From: Gnetum montanum
Taxonomy: Eukaryota; Streptophyta; Gnetopsida; Gnetales; Gnetaceae
Length of the DNA: 25,529 nt
Assembly: GCA_015680685.1 (NCBI GenBank)
Contig: MNCI01035830.1
Span: 22,889 to 48,417 of the forward strand
Reading direction: 5' to 3'
Shown: piece after piece, positions 1-8,950 of the stretch
How the letters are laid out: the number at the start of each line of letters is the position of its first letter
How positions within the stretch are numbered: the first letter of the stretch is position 1
Translations under genes and position numbers: made by a program
Notes under the pieces: generated by a model
Seen by the model: the letters and a program-made list of their open reading frames with translations, nothing else
The model's database searches: none
Told to the model about the DNA's origin: nothing

Positions 1-50
1 GCTGCAACAGCACATACACATACTCACATTAACTACTGAGTTTATTTGGA

Positions 51-67
51 GGTATCTGGGCCTTGGT
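51..67 (+). other. Possible primer-binding-site remnant of a copia-type element
   Basis: GGTATCTGGGCCTTGGT resembles the plant LTR-retrotransposon primer site complementary to initiator Met tRNA (TGGTATCAGAGC, often followed by CTTGG). Two or three bases differ. If real, bases 1-50 would be the tail of a 5' LTR, and the copia gag remnant near 1284 on the same strand could belong to it. The distance of over 1 kb is longer than usual, so the link is weak. Confidence 0.25.
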
Positions 68-111
68 GTTGCCAGAGACCAGCAGGCACCTAAATCCTAT
101 TCGAGGACACT

Positions 112-144
112 TGTTGGCGGTCGTGTCCCAAACGGTCGCCAACA
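112..144. repeat. Short inverted repeat TGTTGGCG/CGCCAACA
   Basis: Two 8-bp arms (112-119 and 137-144) are perfect inverted copies around a 17-bp GC-richer spacer, in otherwise AT-rich DNA. They could form a small hairpin or be a chance match. No element boundary is visible here. Confidence 0.35.
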
Positions 145-1283
145 GTTACCATCATAAGATATGGAATCATCATTGAGGAATACATAGCATTGACAAGGAA
201 GTGTAAAAAAGAGATGTCAATGCAAGCCTATGATGAGCTATGTGAATCAATGAACAAGAAGGAGAGTAATTATGAGTTCAATTGACAACTTACAAAAATG
301 ACACGAGAACCTATTCATAATAAAGGTCATAACTTAAAAGTGAAGGTTGACCTGTAGACATCGAGTTCATAGTTCAGGGTACCTATGTGAACTGATGTTG
401 AGAGATTATTTTTGATGATGTTAAATCCAAATCCAAACTAATCTCAAAAGGTGCTCTTATGTGCGCTAAAATATTTAATAAAAAATTATAAATAAAGAGA
501 TATGAAAAATACAATAATGGATTCATCTTTTTAGCCTAGAGGCCAACTACTAATTGGTTAGAGTTTGTCACAGTAAATAAATAATTATTGTTATAATGCT
601 AGGCCAAGAGATAATGAGCCTAGTGAAATGAGCATTACACCTCTGGGTAATGACCTTTATTTTTTAGGTAAGGATTAAAATATTTTTATTATTAAAATCA
701 TATTTTCACATTCAAAGTATGTTCTAATCATTAAAATGAGCATAAGCATACCGTATGTTAAGTTTCTTAAAAGTGATATTTAATTAAAATTATAGAAAAA
801 GTAATAGAGTAAAATGTTGTTTCAAATTTAAGCATTAATACTTAAATGTTAATTTTAGTAAGGTCAAAGCATTATGAATTTTGACATCAATGCATTTGAA
901 TATTTAATTAAATGGCATAAATATGTATTGTACCTTTATAATTTCATCATCATCCTAGCTTTATTTAAACTACATGGAGCTGGCTCTTTCCATAGTTCAC
1001 CTTTGTTAAGAGCCAAATTAATATTAATTTAAAAAGTTTGGATATCCTTCTTTATTCTTACATATCAAGTATGTTTTGTTCTTCCAATTGTTCCTCTTCT
1101 TCTTTTTTTCTTTTTCCTTCTCTTTTTATTTTTTGTTTTGTTTTGTGTTTTTGGGGTTTTCCCTTTACTTCAATTAAGCAACCTTTTCTAATAAGTATGA
1201 CTTGGTCTTTCCTACACATGACCAAACCATCTGCAAAAAATTGTAGTCTGGTTGATAATACTATAGCAAAGGGCTTGTAGAAG
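145..1283. other. AT-rich stretch without a recognisable gene
   Basis: No domain or convincing reading frame is visible. A pyrimidine-rich tract lies at about 1078-1165 (runs of CTT, TTTTTC and TTTTGTTTTG). It produces low-complexity open frames on both strands, which I do not accept as genes. Confidence 0.5.
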
Positions 1284-1610
1284 ATGCTAATCAAATTATA
1301 TGAACAACAATTAAGAGCAACTAAAGTTTTTCAAATGGGGGTATTGTTCAAGTTAAAGATGAAGGAGAATGACATAGTGGCCTAACATCTTTTTGATCTC
1401 AATAGTTATTTTAAACAGCTAAAATCTTTAAAGATAGTTTTGGATGATGAAGTGAATTTATTATTGTTGATCACTTCCCTTCCAAATAGTTGACAAAATG
1501 ATAGTTACAAGTATAAGTGNTTTATTATTGTTGATCACTTCCCTTCCAAATAGTTGACAAAATGATAGTTACAACTATAAGTGCAACATGTTTAGTGCTA
1601 GATTTTGATA
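1284..1610 (+). pseudogene. gag: Ty1/copia-type gag fragment (UBN2-like), degenerate
   Basis: Translation from the ATG at 1284 gives the pattern of the copia gag polypeptide family. FKLKMKENDIVA is followed after a stop by HLFDLNSYFKQLKSLKIVLD, then DEVNLLLLITSLPNS. In intact copia gag this segment reads as a 'LxxLKMxEGxSVxEHxxxFxxLxxxLxxxGxxxxDEdxxxxLLxSLPxS' block, and the match covers most of it. Stops occur within the block (TAA after IVA; TGA after LPNS), and a frameshift follows before DKMIVTTISAT, which resembles the next gag segment. No protease, integrase or RT of the same element follows downstream. The fragment also spans the N-flanked duplication at 1457-1583, so part of its damage may be an assembly artefact. 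It is dead copia debris about 110 codons long. Confidence 0.6.
1457..1583. repeat. 63-bp direct duplication flanking a single N
   Basis: Bases 1457-1519 and 1521-1583 are identical except for one base (ACAAG versus ACAAC), and position 1520 is an N. This is most simply explained by an unmerged overlap at a contig or gap-fill junction. A true tandem duplication is possible. Confidence 0.9.
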
Positions 1611-2332
1611 CTAAAGCTGTAAGTTGTCAGATTGACAACAGTGGAAGCTTTTCAAATTTGATTGAATTTTTGTGGATGAATTAATTTCTAGCAAGGATAC
1701 ATAATTGGTGAATATGAACAAGCGAGAATTTTAGAACTATAATTGAATTTAGAATATAGATGTTTTTGGAAATAATGGTTTTGTGTTTCATTGTTCTTTA
1801 AATTATGTTTCAATGTTCTATTCATGCTTGTTGTGCTAACTGTGCTTCAATATAAAGTAGAAAATTTGCAACTTAACAAACCAAATTAATAGCCTCATAA
1901 CTATGATTCAGGATCGTATTTCAAGTGAATTATGCTTGTCAATATATAAATTTGACTGAAAAGTTTTTTCCCATGGAATGGGGCTCAAATAAGGGAACTC
2001 TAATGGCCTTTTTTGGAAGACACATTGCACCATTGAAGCATTACCTAACTCAAGAAGTAGAAAAAAAAAGTAATAGTGTCTAACATGAATGAATTGAATG
2101 CTATGATCTTGCATTATATTTAACAACAAAGAAAACTTCAATTACGAGGTAGGTAGCACATTATGTAAAATCAGCAACCAATGAGTTATATATATCATCA
2201 CAAAGAATAAAATCAAATTTGTAGACATACATTTTGAGAAGCAATAGAAATTTCAACATTAGTAGAAGCCCAGATTTCAACATTAGCAAAAGAAGTTGAA
2301 AGTATCAAGAAACTAGTATTGTTAATGAACCC

Positions 2333-2391
2333 AGAGGGAGGGAAGGAGGGAGGGAAAGAGAGAGAGAGGGAGAGAAAGGGAGAGGAAGAGA
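2333..2391. repeat. Purine-only GA/GGGA low-complexity tract
   Basis: About 59 bases are almost exclusively A and G on the + strand (GAGGGAGGGAAGGAGGGAGG and similar). This is a simple-sequence tract with triplex-forming character. Open frames through it are compositional artefacts. Confidence 0.85.
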
Positions 2392-2513
2392 CATTACTTA
2401 TTTTATAATATATGGTATGTGATATGCAAGGCATTACTCATGTTGTTTTCACTTTTTCATATGACATTTTTGAATAACCTTTTTATGCTATTGATGAGAC
2501 ATTACTTATTTTA
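2388..2513. repeat. 18-bp direct repeat GAGACATTACTTATTTTA
   Basis: Perfect copies lie at 2388-2405 and 2496-2513, 108 bp apart. They immediately follow the purine tract and could be a local duplication. Confidence 0.7.
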
Positions 2514-2840
2514 AGACATTGATCACTGAATTCATGCTCAAGAGATAAAAACTATGGTATTTGATGATCATCATCAAAAGCCTAGAAAGAAAAAATATTA
2601 TTTGGAATGGAATGCAATTTAACCTTTCAATAATAACTTTAAAATTCCAAGTATTGTACCAAAATGAGATATCTAAGGTAGTTGTTATTTGAGCTAATGC
2701 ATCTAGAATATAATTCTCTTTTCTAGAAGAATGTTCAATAGATATTTAATCAAATTCCTTAAAAAGTTCAAGGATATATATTTTGTATGCTTTCATGGTT
2801 AATGGAGTAGAGTCACTTTGATTTGCTTTAACCCTTCAAA

Positions 2841-3134
2841 CACATTGAATCTAGAAATAGAAAATACACAAGATAATTAAATTGCTAGAAAAGCCAAAAA
2901 AACTAGCTATCTTCAATTAAATTGAGAAGATTACAATTACAGTGGAATATCAACTAGATCACAGTCAATCCTTGCACACTCAACACTATTGGTAAGCATG
3001 AGGTTCTACAATCACATGATGATTGACTTCAATGCAAGGTTTAGTCAATCCAGATCTCTCCACACACAGATCTAATATTAGATGCACTTACAGAAAGTTA
3101 TGGCCAAGGTCACACATACTTGACTACATGGATG
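2841..3134 (-). mobile_element. Probable outer half of the 3' LTR of the second gypsy element, split by the nested insertion
   Basis: The nested chromovirus (3140-8661) carries a target duplication, so 2841-3134 and 8667-8921 were contiguous before it inserted. The right part begins, on the - strand, with TGTAGGGACACC directly after a purine-rich tract and the end of the second element's polyprotein. The left part should therefore continue the same LTR. I cannot fix its outer end: no second LTR copy is available because the second element has lost its 5' half. The extent given is approximate. Confidence 0.4.
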
Positions 3135-3139
3135 CATAC
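3135..3139. repeat. Target-site duplication, left copy (CATAC)
   Basis: CATAC directly precedes the TGTCAC terminus and is identical to 8662-8666. A 5-bp duplication is the usual footprint of Ty3/gypsy integrases. Confidence 0.9.
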
Positions 3140-3684
3140 TGTCACCAGGTGTGAATCGCAACGGCTAACTTTTCTCACTAGGTGATAGCGCTAAGTGCCC
3201 CAACTTATCCAGCTACTCGCAACAAATGCACAACAATGCTCAAGCTTAACAGAAACATGTTTACAGGGAAACTCCCAACCTTTACTCTCAAAGGAATATG
3301 TCACAACACGCATAGGAGGTTGCTCAATGTAAGCAGCACCTCTAGCTTTTATAGGCACGAGCGTACCCAGCCTTGCCAGTGCACTTCTGTGACTGGCATT
3401 ACAAATGCATCACTTGCATCTCAAAGAGTATGCACGTAACCTCCTTGCATGTTCTTCATCTAGGTGAACCCAATTCTTGTCCCCTCACATGCATCACACC
3501 TAGCCTCCTCTAGATGTGCATGCGCTACATCTAGGCAAACCTAGTTGTAGTCCCCTCGCATGTGTTGCACCTAGCTCTGCCTGGCGGTACCAGATGTCTT
3601 TCCACACTCCAAGTGTGGATTAGTTGTAACTCACGTACGCTTGCACATGAGCCTAGGATTGCGGCAACTCAAGAGGCTGTGACA
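3140..3684 (-). repeat. 3' LTR of the nested chromovirus
   Basis: This 545-bp LTR pairs with 8117-8661. On the + strand it begins TGTCAC and ends GTGACA. It contains a diverged 71-bp internal tandem repeat (units starting near 3447 and 3518). Short + strand open frames inside it (for example near 3182-3439) recur in the other LTR only because the DNA is duplicated; they are not genes. Confidence 0.93.
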
Positions 3685-3697
3685 AACCCATCCCACC
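3685..3697 (-). promoter_or_regulatory. Polypurine tract of the nested chromovirus
   Basis: On the - strand GGTGGGATGGGTT directly precedes the 3' LTR terminus TGTCAC. A purine-rich tract at this place primes plus-strand DNA synthesis in LTR elements. It is rather T-containing, probably through decay. Confidence 0.6.
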
Positions 3698-3727
3698 GGA
3701 TGAATCTGATGTCCTCGTCAGAAGTCC

Positions 3728-3886
3728 TTCCAAGTAGAGTTTAATCACGTCCTCAAATTACCATAGGGTAACATCACATTTCCATGTAGCGTCCTCCTTA
3801 CTGTAGCCCTTTGACTGCACTAAGTAATTAGTGCGCCGGTTCTTTTGACTAGCACCCTCAGTGCGGTGACTAAGAATTCTCTCAGC
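3728..3886 (-). pseudogene. pol: Chromodomain at the integrase C terminus
   Basis: The - strand frame ending at codon 3884-3886 reads AERILSHRTEGASQKNRRTN, then YLVQSKGYSKEDATWKCDVT, then LW, a TAA stop (3758-3760) and FEDVIKLYLE. This is the chromodomain layout of plant chromoviruses (ExILdHR...YLVrWKGy...EATWE...L..FE..I..YL). Such domains are thought to read histone marks and guide integration into heterochromatin. The tryptophan expected after YLVx (an aromatic-cage position) is serine here (codon 3812-3814), and the downstream Gln position is a stop. The domain is in another frame from the preceding GPF module, so at least one indel separates them. Confidence 0.8.
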
Positions 3887-3899
3887 CGTTCTTCGAAAT

Positions 3900-4960
3900 T
3901 CCTTTCAAATGCCAGGAGGAGCTCTCCTGACCTGATGCCTCGGTATGTCCTCATCCTCATAAAAGGGTTTGAGGGCAGTTTCAATCGGTAGGCCACATTG
4001 CCCACTTGCTTCACAACCTCGAATGGTCCATCATACCTCTGAAGAAGGGCTTTGTGATACCGTTTATTAGTGACCTTCTTCTAGATTTGGGGAGTAAGTT
4101 TTAACAAGACCTTATCCCCTTCATTGTACTCGACCGCCTCCGATTTTGATCGGCATACTTCTTCATGCGCCTTTGTGCCTTCGCTAAGCTATCCTGAGCT
4201 TGCTCATAGAGTTCCTGCTTATCGCGTGCAAAGCGATATGCCGCAGGGCATTTCCCTTGTGACTTTGATCTTGCCACCTCCAAGGGCGTTATGGGTTGAT
4301 GTCCAAAGACCAACTCTAAAGTTTGATGCAAATTGTAGCAGAATTAGATGGTGTCCAGCAATGCGACTCAATTCTGTTGACTTGCAGTTACAAAGTGATG
4401 AAGATACTCTTCGACCAAAGTGTTCACTCGCTCCATTTGCCCATCCGTTTGGGGATGGTTGACTATGGAAAATTTCAATTCCGAGCTCATCAAGGAGAAC
4501 AATGCCACCCAAAACTTTCCTATGAATTGGGCATCCCGATCACTTACAATATCTCGTGGTACCCGAAATACCTTGACAACATACTGAAAGAAGAGTTCAG
4601 CAGTTGCTTCTGTAGTGCACGCTTGAGGTGCAGTTACAAACATTGCATACTTTGAAAATTGATCAACCACGACCAATACCGACGCCTTCCCATCCACCTG
4701 TGAGAAGCTTATGATGAAGTCTAGGGAGACACACTCCCATGGCCTTTTCAGGATTGGAAGAGGTTGAAGAAGTCTAGCCTGTTTCTTCTTCTCTGTCTTG
4801 TCTAGTTGACACACTAGACAGGTTCTCACGTATAATTCTACATCCTCTTCCATCTTAGGCCAAGAATAACCTTGAGATAGAAGAGCTAGCATCCACTTCA
4901 TCCCTGGGTGTCCAACCCATTGGGTGTCATGAGTTTCCCTCATGAGTTCTCACCGTAGTC
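3900..4960 (-). pseudogene. pol: Integrase of the nested chromovirus
   Basis: This is the domain that inserts the element's cDNA into the chromosome. The zinc-binding HHCC part is visible as HDTQWVGHPG followed by CLVC. All three catalytic residues remain: Asp at 4719-4721 (SLDFI), Asp at 4539-4541 (VSDRDAQF) and Glu at 4431-4433 (GQMERVN), with exactly 35 residues between the last two (DD35E). The C-terminal part continues with ELVFGHQP and a Lys/Arg-rich helix (4101-4331), then the GPF module RYDGPFEVVKQVGNVAYRL near 3990-4050 after a frameshift. In-frame stops include TGA after ASQQN and TAA after LLDTI. A short deletion removes residues before LELVFGHQP. Stops KD*GL and LR*EL lie just upstream of the HHCC part. 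Confidence 0.9.
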
Positions 4961-5560
4961 CCTAATCCTTAGGAACATACAACTTGCTCACTTGAGCATA
5001 CAAGAGATTAGCCTCAAGCCAATACTTTCTCATGAGGCCTTCACACACTTGTTGTCTTAATTGACAATAGGTCTTGTCTGCTTCTGCAACTTCTTTCACC
5101 ATGTTGATGAAGTTCGACTGAACTGTCATCAGCGTTGTAATGTAAGTTTGAACTTCCTTTCGACTTAGTGCATTCACTACTTGGTTCTTCCACCCAGGTC
5201 GATGAACCAAATTGAAGTCGAACTCTGCAAGGTACTCTTGCCACCTTGCTTGCTTCGGGGAGAGTTTCTTCTGAGTTTTAAAGTATGTGTTGGCCACATT
5301 GTCTGTGACCATTGTGAACTTCATTTCGAACAGGTAATGCCTCCAGACATTCAGGCAGTGCACCATTGCCATCATTTCCTTCTCATGAGTAGTGTATCAT
5401 TGCTCTGCATCCTTGAGCTTCCTGCTCTCGAATGCAATTGGATGTCCTTCTTGCACCAAGACTCCACCAATCGCTCTATTGGATGCATCGGTATGAAGTT
5501 CGAATGGAACTTCAAAGTTGGGCAACCGCAACACTGGTTTCGACATTACAGCTTCCTTGA
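4961..5560 (-). pseudogene. pol: RNase H of the nested chromovirus
   Basis: This domain removes the RNA template during reverse transcription. The start is recognisable as FELHTDASNRAIGGVLVQEG near 5450-5515, followed by FESRKL. Then comes HEKEMMAMVHCLNVWRHYL (near 5330-5385) and the end motif RPGWKNQVVNALSRK. In active gypsy RNase H the end motif reads VADALSR. The catalytic Asp there is Asn (codon 5172-5174), a G-to-A change. A TGA stop splits EQ*YT near 5398. The domain continues in the integrase frame, one frame away from RT. Confidence 0.88.
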
Positions 5561-6520
5561 TTTGATTGAAGGCCTTCTCACAAGCCTCTGATCAAACCCA
5601 TGTTTGGTTCTTCTTTAGTAAATCGGTCAAGGGGACTACCTTCCTTGTGTAGCCCTCAATGAACTATCGATAATAGTTGGCAAGTCCTAAAAAGGACCGC
5701 AACTTAGGCACCTTCTTTGGAGTGGGCCACTCCACAATTTCTTGCACCTTCTGATCATCCATCCGGATTTTCCCCTTTGATATTCAGTGACCAAGGAACA
5801 AGATCTCTTGGACATCGAATTCACAGTTTTTTTCTTTACATACAAGTGGTTTTCTTTCAGCCTTGAGAAAACTTGTCTCAAGTGTTCTACATGAGCCTCT
5901 AGACTTTCGCTATACACAACAATGTCATCTAGATAGACCACCACCGATCTATCTTGGAACTCATATAAAACATCATTTATCAAATTACAAAATGTGGCAG
6001 GGGCATTGGTGAGCCCAAATGGCATCACCAAAAACTTGAAAGAGCCATATCGGGTTACACACACTATTTTTGCTTCGTCCCCAACAGTGATGCGCACCTG
6101 CTAATACCCAGACCTCAAATCAAGCTTGGTAAAATACCTTGCTCTTGCCAAATGATCAAACAAGTCTGCCACATTTGGCACTGGGTACTTTTTTTTTATG
6201 GTGATTTTGTTCAATGCCCTGTAGTCCACGCACATCTGCAGCATGTCATCCTACTTCTTTTGGAAGAGCACCAGTGCTCCATATGGTGCCTTCAAAGTTT
6301 GAAGGTAACCAGCCTTCAACAGCTCATCTAGTTGCTTGCGCAACTCAACAAGTTCCATGGGGGATATTCGATACGGAACACTCACAGGTAGCCTTGCCCC
6401 GGGTTCTAGCTCGATCTGATGGTCTATCCTCCTTCTGGGAGGTAGGACTTTGGTTAACTCAGGTGGCATCACATCTGCAAATTCTGTTAACAGATGCCCC
6501 ACACAATTAGGCACTTCCAC
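5561..6520 (-). pseudogene. pol: Reverse transcriptase of the nested chromovirus
   Basis: RT is recognised by PYRISPMELVELRKQLDELL at the start, then CVDYRALNKITIKKKYP, FKFLVMPFGLTNAPATF and the catalytic VVYLDDIVVYS with both Asp codons intact (5924-5929). The connection region includes SFLGLANYY. Stops include TAG in KK*DDM (about 6253) and TAG in SGY*QVR. A T7 run on the + strand (5827-5833) is where the frame changes: downstream homology ([16 protein letters not shown]) continues one frame over, so a one-base slip in this homopolymer is likely. Further stops are GH*IS, YR*FI and WV*SE. Confidence 0.92.
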
Positions 6521-7050
6521 CGTGTGGTTCTCCTTGATCTCCACCAAGGTAGCCAACACAATGACTTCACCTTGTTTTACCCCTGAATTTGTTTGAGTTG
6601 CCGATTGAAACATCGGTTTGAGCTCTTTACATTTGATAGGAATAAAATTGGGTTGCCTTTCATCGACAATCAACATCCCCCCCAAGTGTGGTGCCACTAG
6701 AGCTTTCACCTTTACAAAGAACTCAACACCCAAAATCAACTCAAAGTCATCTAAAGAGACGACAAGAAAATTACAATCATCCTTCCAGAGGCCAACTTTT
6801 AGAGGAGAAGAGATCACACCATGAACTGGCTGTGCTCCTAAGTTCATAGCCTTAACATTACTTTGGCTCTTGGCGATGGTCAAGCCAAGTTTCTCAACCA
6901 ACCGCTGAGACACGAAGTTGTTTGTTGCTCCCGTGTCCAGCATTGTAGTTACATTCTGTCCGTTGAGGAAGACCTCCACGAACATCAGCTCGTTGGCTGG
7001 AGCAAACTTTTGACAAGAAAGAGTATTCAGCAATTGTAACGGGTTGCACC
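6521..7050 (-). pseudogene. pol: Aspartic protease of the nested chromovirus
   Basis: This is a retropepsin-type protease that would cut the gag-pol polyprotein. The active site MLDTGATNNFVS is intact (catalytic Asp codon 6935-6937). It is followed by the expected flap and core segment FLVVSLDDFELILGVEF, where LILG matches the family's conserved hydrophobic-Gly motif. The domain lies in the same frame as gag and RT, with no visible -1 shift signal. This fits the single-ORF gag-pol of plant chromoviruses. About 100 residues of linker (VVLATLVEIK... to ...ADVMPPELTKVLPP) lead into RT. Confidence 0.9.
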
Positions 7051-8089
7051 TTGGGTTGCTGCAATCTCCCTCAGACTCCTCCTGAAGTTTAAGGGTTGAG
7101 AGCTTCTCTCTTGAAGGGCAGTCACAAGCCCAGTGTGGTCCATCACAGATAAAGCACCTAGACGAGAATTTTTTCCCTTGGGAGGTTCCATCTCCCTTGG
7201 GTTTGGAGGGTGCCCCTTCCTTCTTCTTGTCTTTGGGGCCTCGATGCTATTTTCCTCCCTTCTTCCCCTCGTCTTGGGGCTTCTTCTGCACTGAATTGGA
7301 TCTGGAAGTGCCCTGTTTGAAATTGACCAAGCCATCCACAGCGGCTATGGCCGTTGGCAGATCTTTCACATTCTACCTTCTTAGCTCGACCTAAGCCCAC
7401 GGCTGCAACCCTAAAAGAAAGTGAAATAACTTATCATCATCAGACATATTTTTGATGTCTAGTATCAAGGAACTGAATTCCTTGACATATTTGTGCAAGG
7501 TTGTGGTGTGTCTTAGATTTCTGAGAGACTCCCGTGTCACCCATGTGATATTCAAAGGAAGGAATTGATCCTTCAGCTCCTTTCTTAATGCCTCCCACGA
7601 TGTGATTTGAGGGCAGCCATCACTCATATTGTTTTCCAGCTGCATCCTGCACCAGAGCTTTGCATCTTCCACAAGATACATGTTTGTTATGGTAACCCTC
7701 TGATCCTTAGGAACATGAGCAGCACAAAAGTATTGTTCCATGTCCCATAGGAAGTTTTTCAACTCCTTTGCATTCCAGTTCCCTCCAAACTATTTTGGCT
7801 CCAGCACTTTCAATTTGGAGGTGTTCGAGATCTCGCTAGCATTTGAAGATCCTGCAATGATCTTCTTTAGTAATGCAAGGTCATCTTCAAGGGATGACAA
7901 ACATACCTTTACGCTCTCGATTTTGCCAACATGAGATTCGAGCTCACTTTGCACAACATCATTGTTTTGCTACAATTCGTTAATCTCCCTATGGTGCAGA
8001 ACCACTTGGTCCGCAAGGGATTGAGCATTAGGAGTGAGAGCTCTAATCAATGCTTCCAAAATAGCGACGCTCTTAGCAAGGTCCTTCAT
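7051..8089 (-). pseudogene. gag: Gag with CCHC zinc knuckle, nested chromovirus
   Basis: Gag would form the cytoplasmic particle and bind element RNA. I place the start at the ATG read from 8089, only 27 nt inside the 5' LTR and in frame with everything to RT: MKDLAKSVAILEALIRALTP. The central retrotrans_gag block includes LWDMEQYFCAAHVPKDQRVT and LWCRMQLENN. A Lys/Gly-rich linker (7180-7330) precedes the zinc knuckle CFICDGPHWACDC at 7118-7156. Its spacing is CX2CX3HX4C rather than the common CX2CX4HX4C, a variant I associate with some plant gypsy lineages. Stops are NEL*Q, PK*FG, WA*VE, RR*NV and GK*HR, all TAG. Confidence 0.88.
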
Positions 8090-8102
8090 CACAAACAACC
8101 TT

Positions 8103-8114
8103 GCTTTGATACCA
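8103..8114 (-). promoter_or_regulatory. Primer-binding site (initiator Met tRNA type)
   Basis: The - strand reads TGGTATCAAAGC two bases inside the 5' LTR. It matches the TGGTATCAGAGC primer site complementary to the 3' end of plant initiator Met tRNA at 11 of 12 positions. The single difference is G-to-A. Confidence 0.9.
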
Positions 8115-8116
8115 AC

Positions 8117-8661
8117 TGTCACTAGGTATGAATCATAGCGGCTAATTTTTCTAACCAGGTGATAGCGTTAAGTGCCCCAACTTAGCTAGCTACTTGCAAC
8201 GAATGCACAACGATGCTCAAGCTCAACAGAAACACGTTTACAGGAAAACTCCCAACCTTTACTCTCAAAGGAATATGTTACAACACGCATAGGAGGTTGC
8301 TCAATGTGAGTAGGACCTCCAGCTTTTATAGGCACGAGCGTACCCGGCCTTGCCAGTGCATTCCCATGACTGGTGTTACAAACGCATCACTCGCATCTCA
8401 AAGAGTATGCACGTAACCCTTTTGCATGCGCTACATCTAGGCAAACCCAGTTGTAGTCCCCTCGCATGCGTCGCACCTAGCCTATTCTAGATGTGCATGC
8501 GCTACATCTGGGCAAACCTAGTTGTAGTCCCCTCGCATGTGTCGCACCTAGCTCCGCCTAGTGGTACTAGATGTCTTTCCACACTCTAAGTGTGGATCAG
8601 TTGTAACTCACGTACACCTACACATGAGCCTACGATTGCGGAAACTTAAGAGGCTGTGACA
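8117..8661 (-). repeat. 5' LTR of the nested chromovirus
   Basis: This is the partner of 3140-3684. It contains the clearer copy of the internal 71-bp tandem repeat (units from 8424 and 8495). The TGTCAC...GTGACA ends are perfect. The two LTRs differ at about 11% of positions, nearly all transitions. Confidence 0.93.
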
Positions 8662-8666
8662 CATAC
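8662..8666. repeat. Target-site duplication, right copy (CATAC)
   Basis: CATAC directly follows the GTGACA terminus and is identical to 3135-3139. Confidence 0.9.
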
Positions 8667-8921
8667 CCTCCTTTGAAATCTCTCTATTCCAACTTTTTTT
8701 CTCTCCCCAATCTTCATCTATGCTTAACAAGTGATCCAACCTCTATATTTATCCCAAACATAGAGCTGAAAAATCTCCTCTTCTAGTTAGATGTCTTCCA
8801 GGTACTTGGGACATCTTCATATTTATTTGTAGCTTGTAGCAAAGAAATATCATCAGCTTCCCAAACCTACAAATTGAACACCTATCGAGATGAAAAAAAG
8901 CTTGGAAGAGGTGTCCCTACA
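8667..8921 (-). repeat. Inner part of the second element's 3' LTR
   Basis: On the - strand the segment starts TGTAGGGACACCTC just after a purine-rich tract. A TATA-like GATAAATATAGAGG lies about 170 nt in (complement near 8740-8753). It is cut at 8666 by the nested chromovirus; the rest should be at 3134 and below. There is no second LTR to confirm the boundary. Confidence 0.55.
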
Positions 8922-8939
8922 CCAACTCTCCCACACTTC
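8922..8939 (-). promoter_or_regulatory. Polypurine tract of the second element
   Basis: On the - strand GAAGTGTGGGAGAGTTGG lies between the polyprotein stop and the TGTAGGG LTR start, as expected for the plus-strand primer of an LTR element. Confidence 0.55.
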
Positions 8940-8950
8940 AAAAACTAAAC

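Larger units (their letters stand above)
1611..2840. other. AT-rich intergenic DNA, nothing recognised
   Basis: No protein domain or RNA gene is visible on either strand. The stretch contains a purine-rich tract (2333-2391) and an 18-bp direct repeat, listed separately. Confidence 0.5.
3135..8666 (-). mobile_element. Full-length Ty3/gypsy chromovirus with target-site duplications
   Basis: This is a complete LTR retrotransposon in reverse orientation. The 5' LTR is at 8117-8661 and the 3' LTR at 3140-3684, both 545 bp, with TGTCAC...GTGACA ends. Target duplications CATAC lie at 3135-3139 and 8662-8666. A Met-tRNA-type primer site is at 8103-8114. One gag-pol polyprotein starts at 8089 and would run to near the 3' LTR, about 1,440 codons. 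Domain order is gag, CCHC knuckle, protease, RT, RNase H, integrase, GPF module, chromodomain; integrase after RT defines Ty3/gypsy and the terminal chromodomain defines a chromovirus. I count about 18 in-frame stops and at least three frameshifts, so it is inactive. LTRs differ at roughly 60 of 545 positions by hand count, so the insertion is old. Confidence 0.95.

Noticed and set aside
112-144. Terminal inverted repeat of a DNA transposon
   Set aside because: The arms are only 33 bp apart in total, with no target duplication or transposase nearby.
1038-1294. Overlapping open frames of about 80 codons on both strands
   Set aside because: They run through a pyrimidine tract and encode Ser/Phe-rich or Glu/Lys-rich low-complexity peptides. 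No domain is present.
2213-2434. 73-codon - strand frame with a Ser/Pro/Leu run
   Set aside because: It is the complement of the purine tract at 2333-2391.
3182-3439. + strand open frame in the 3' LTR, with a close copy at 8213-8416
   Set aside because: The similarity exists because LTRs are duplicates. The reading frame is antisense to the element and has no supporting motif.
4124-4655. + strand frames of 110 codons or so opposite the integrase
   Set aside because: They are mirror frames of the integrase coding strand, which has clear catalytic motifs on the - strand.
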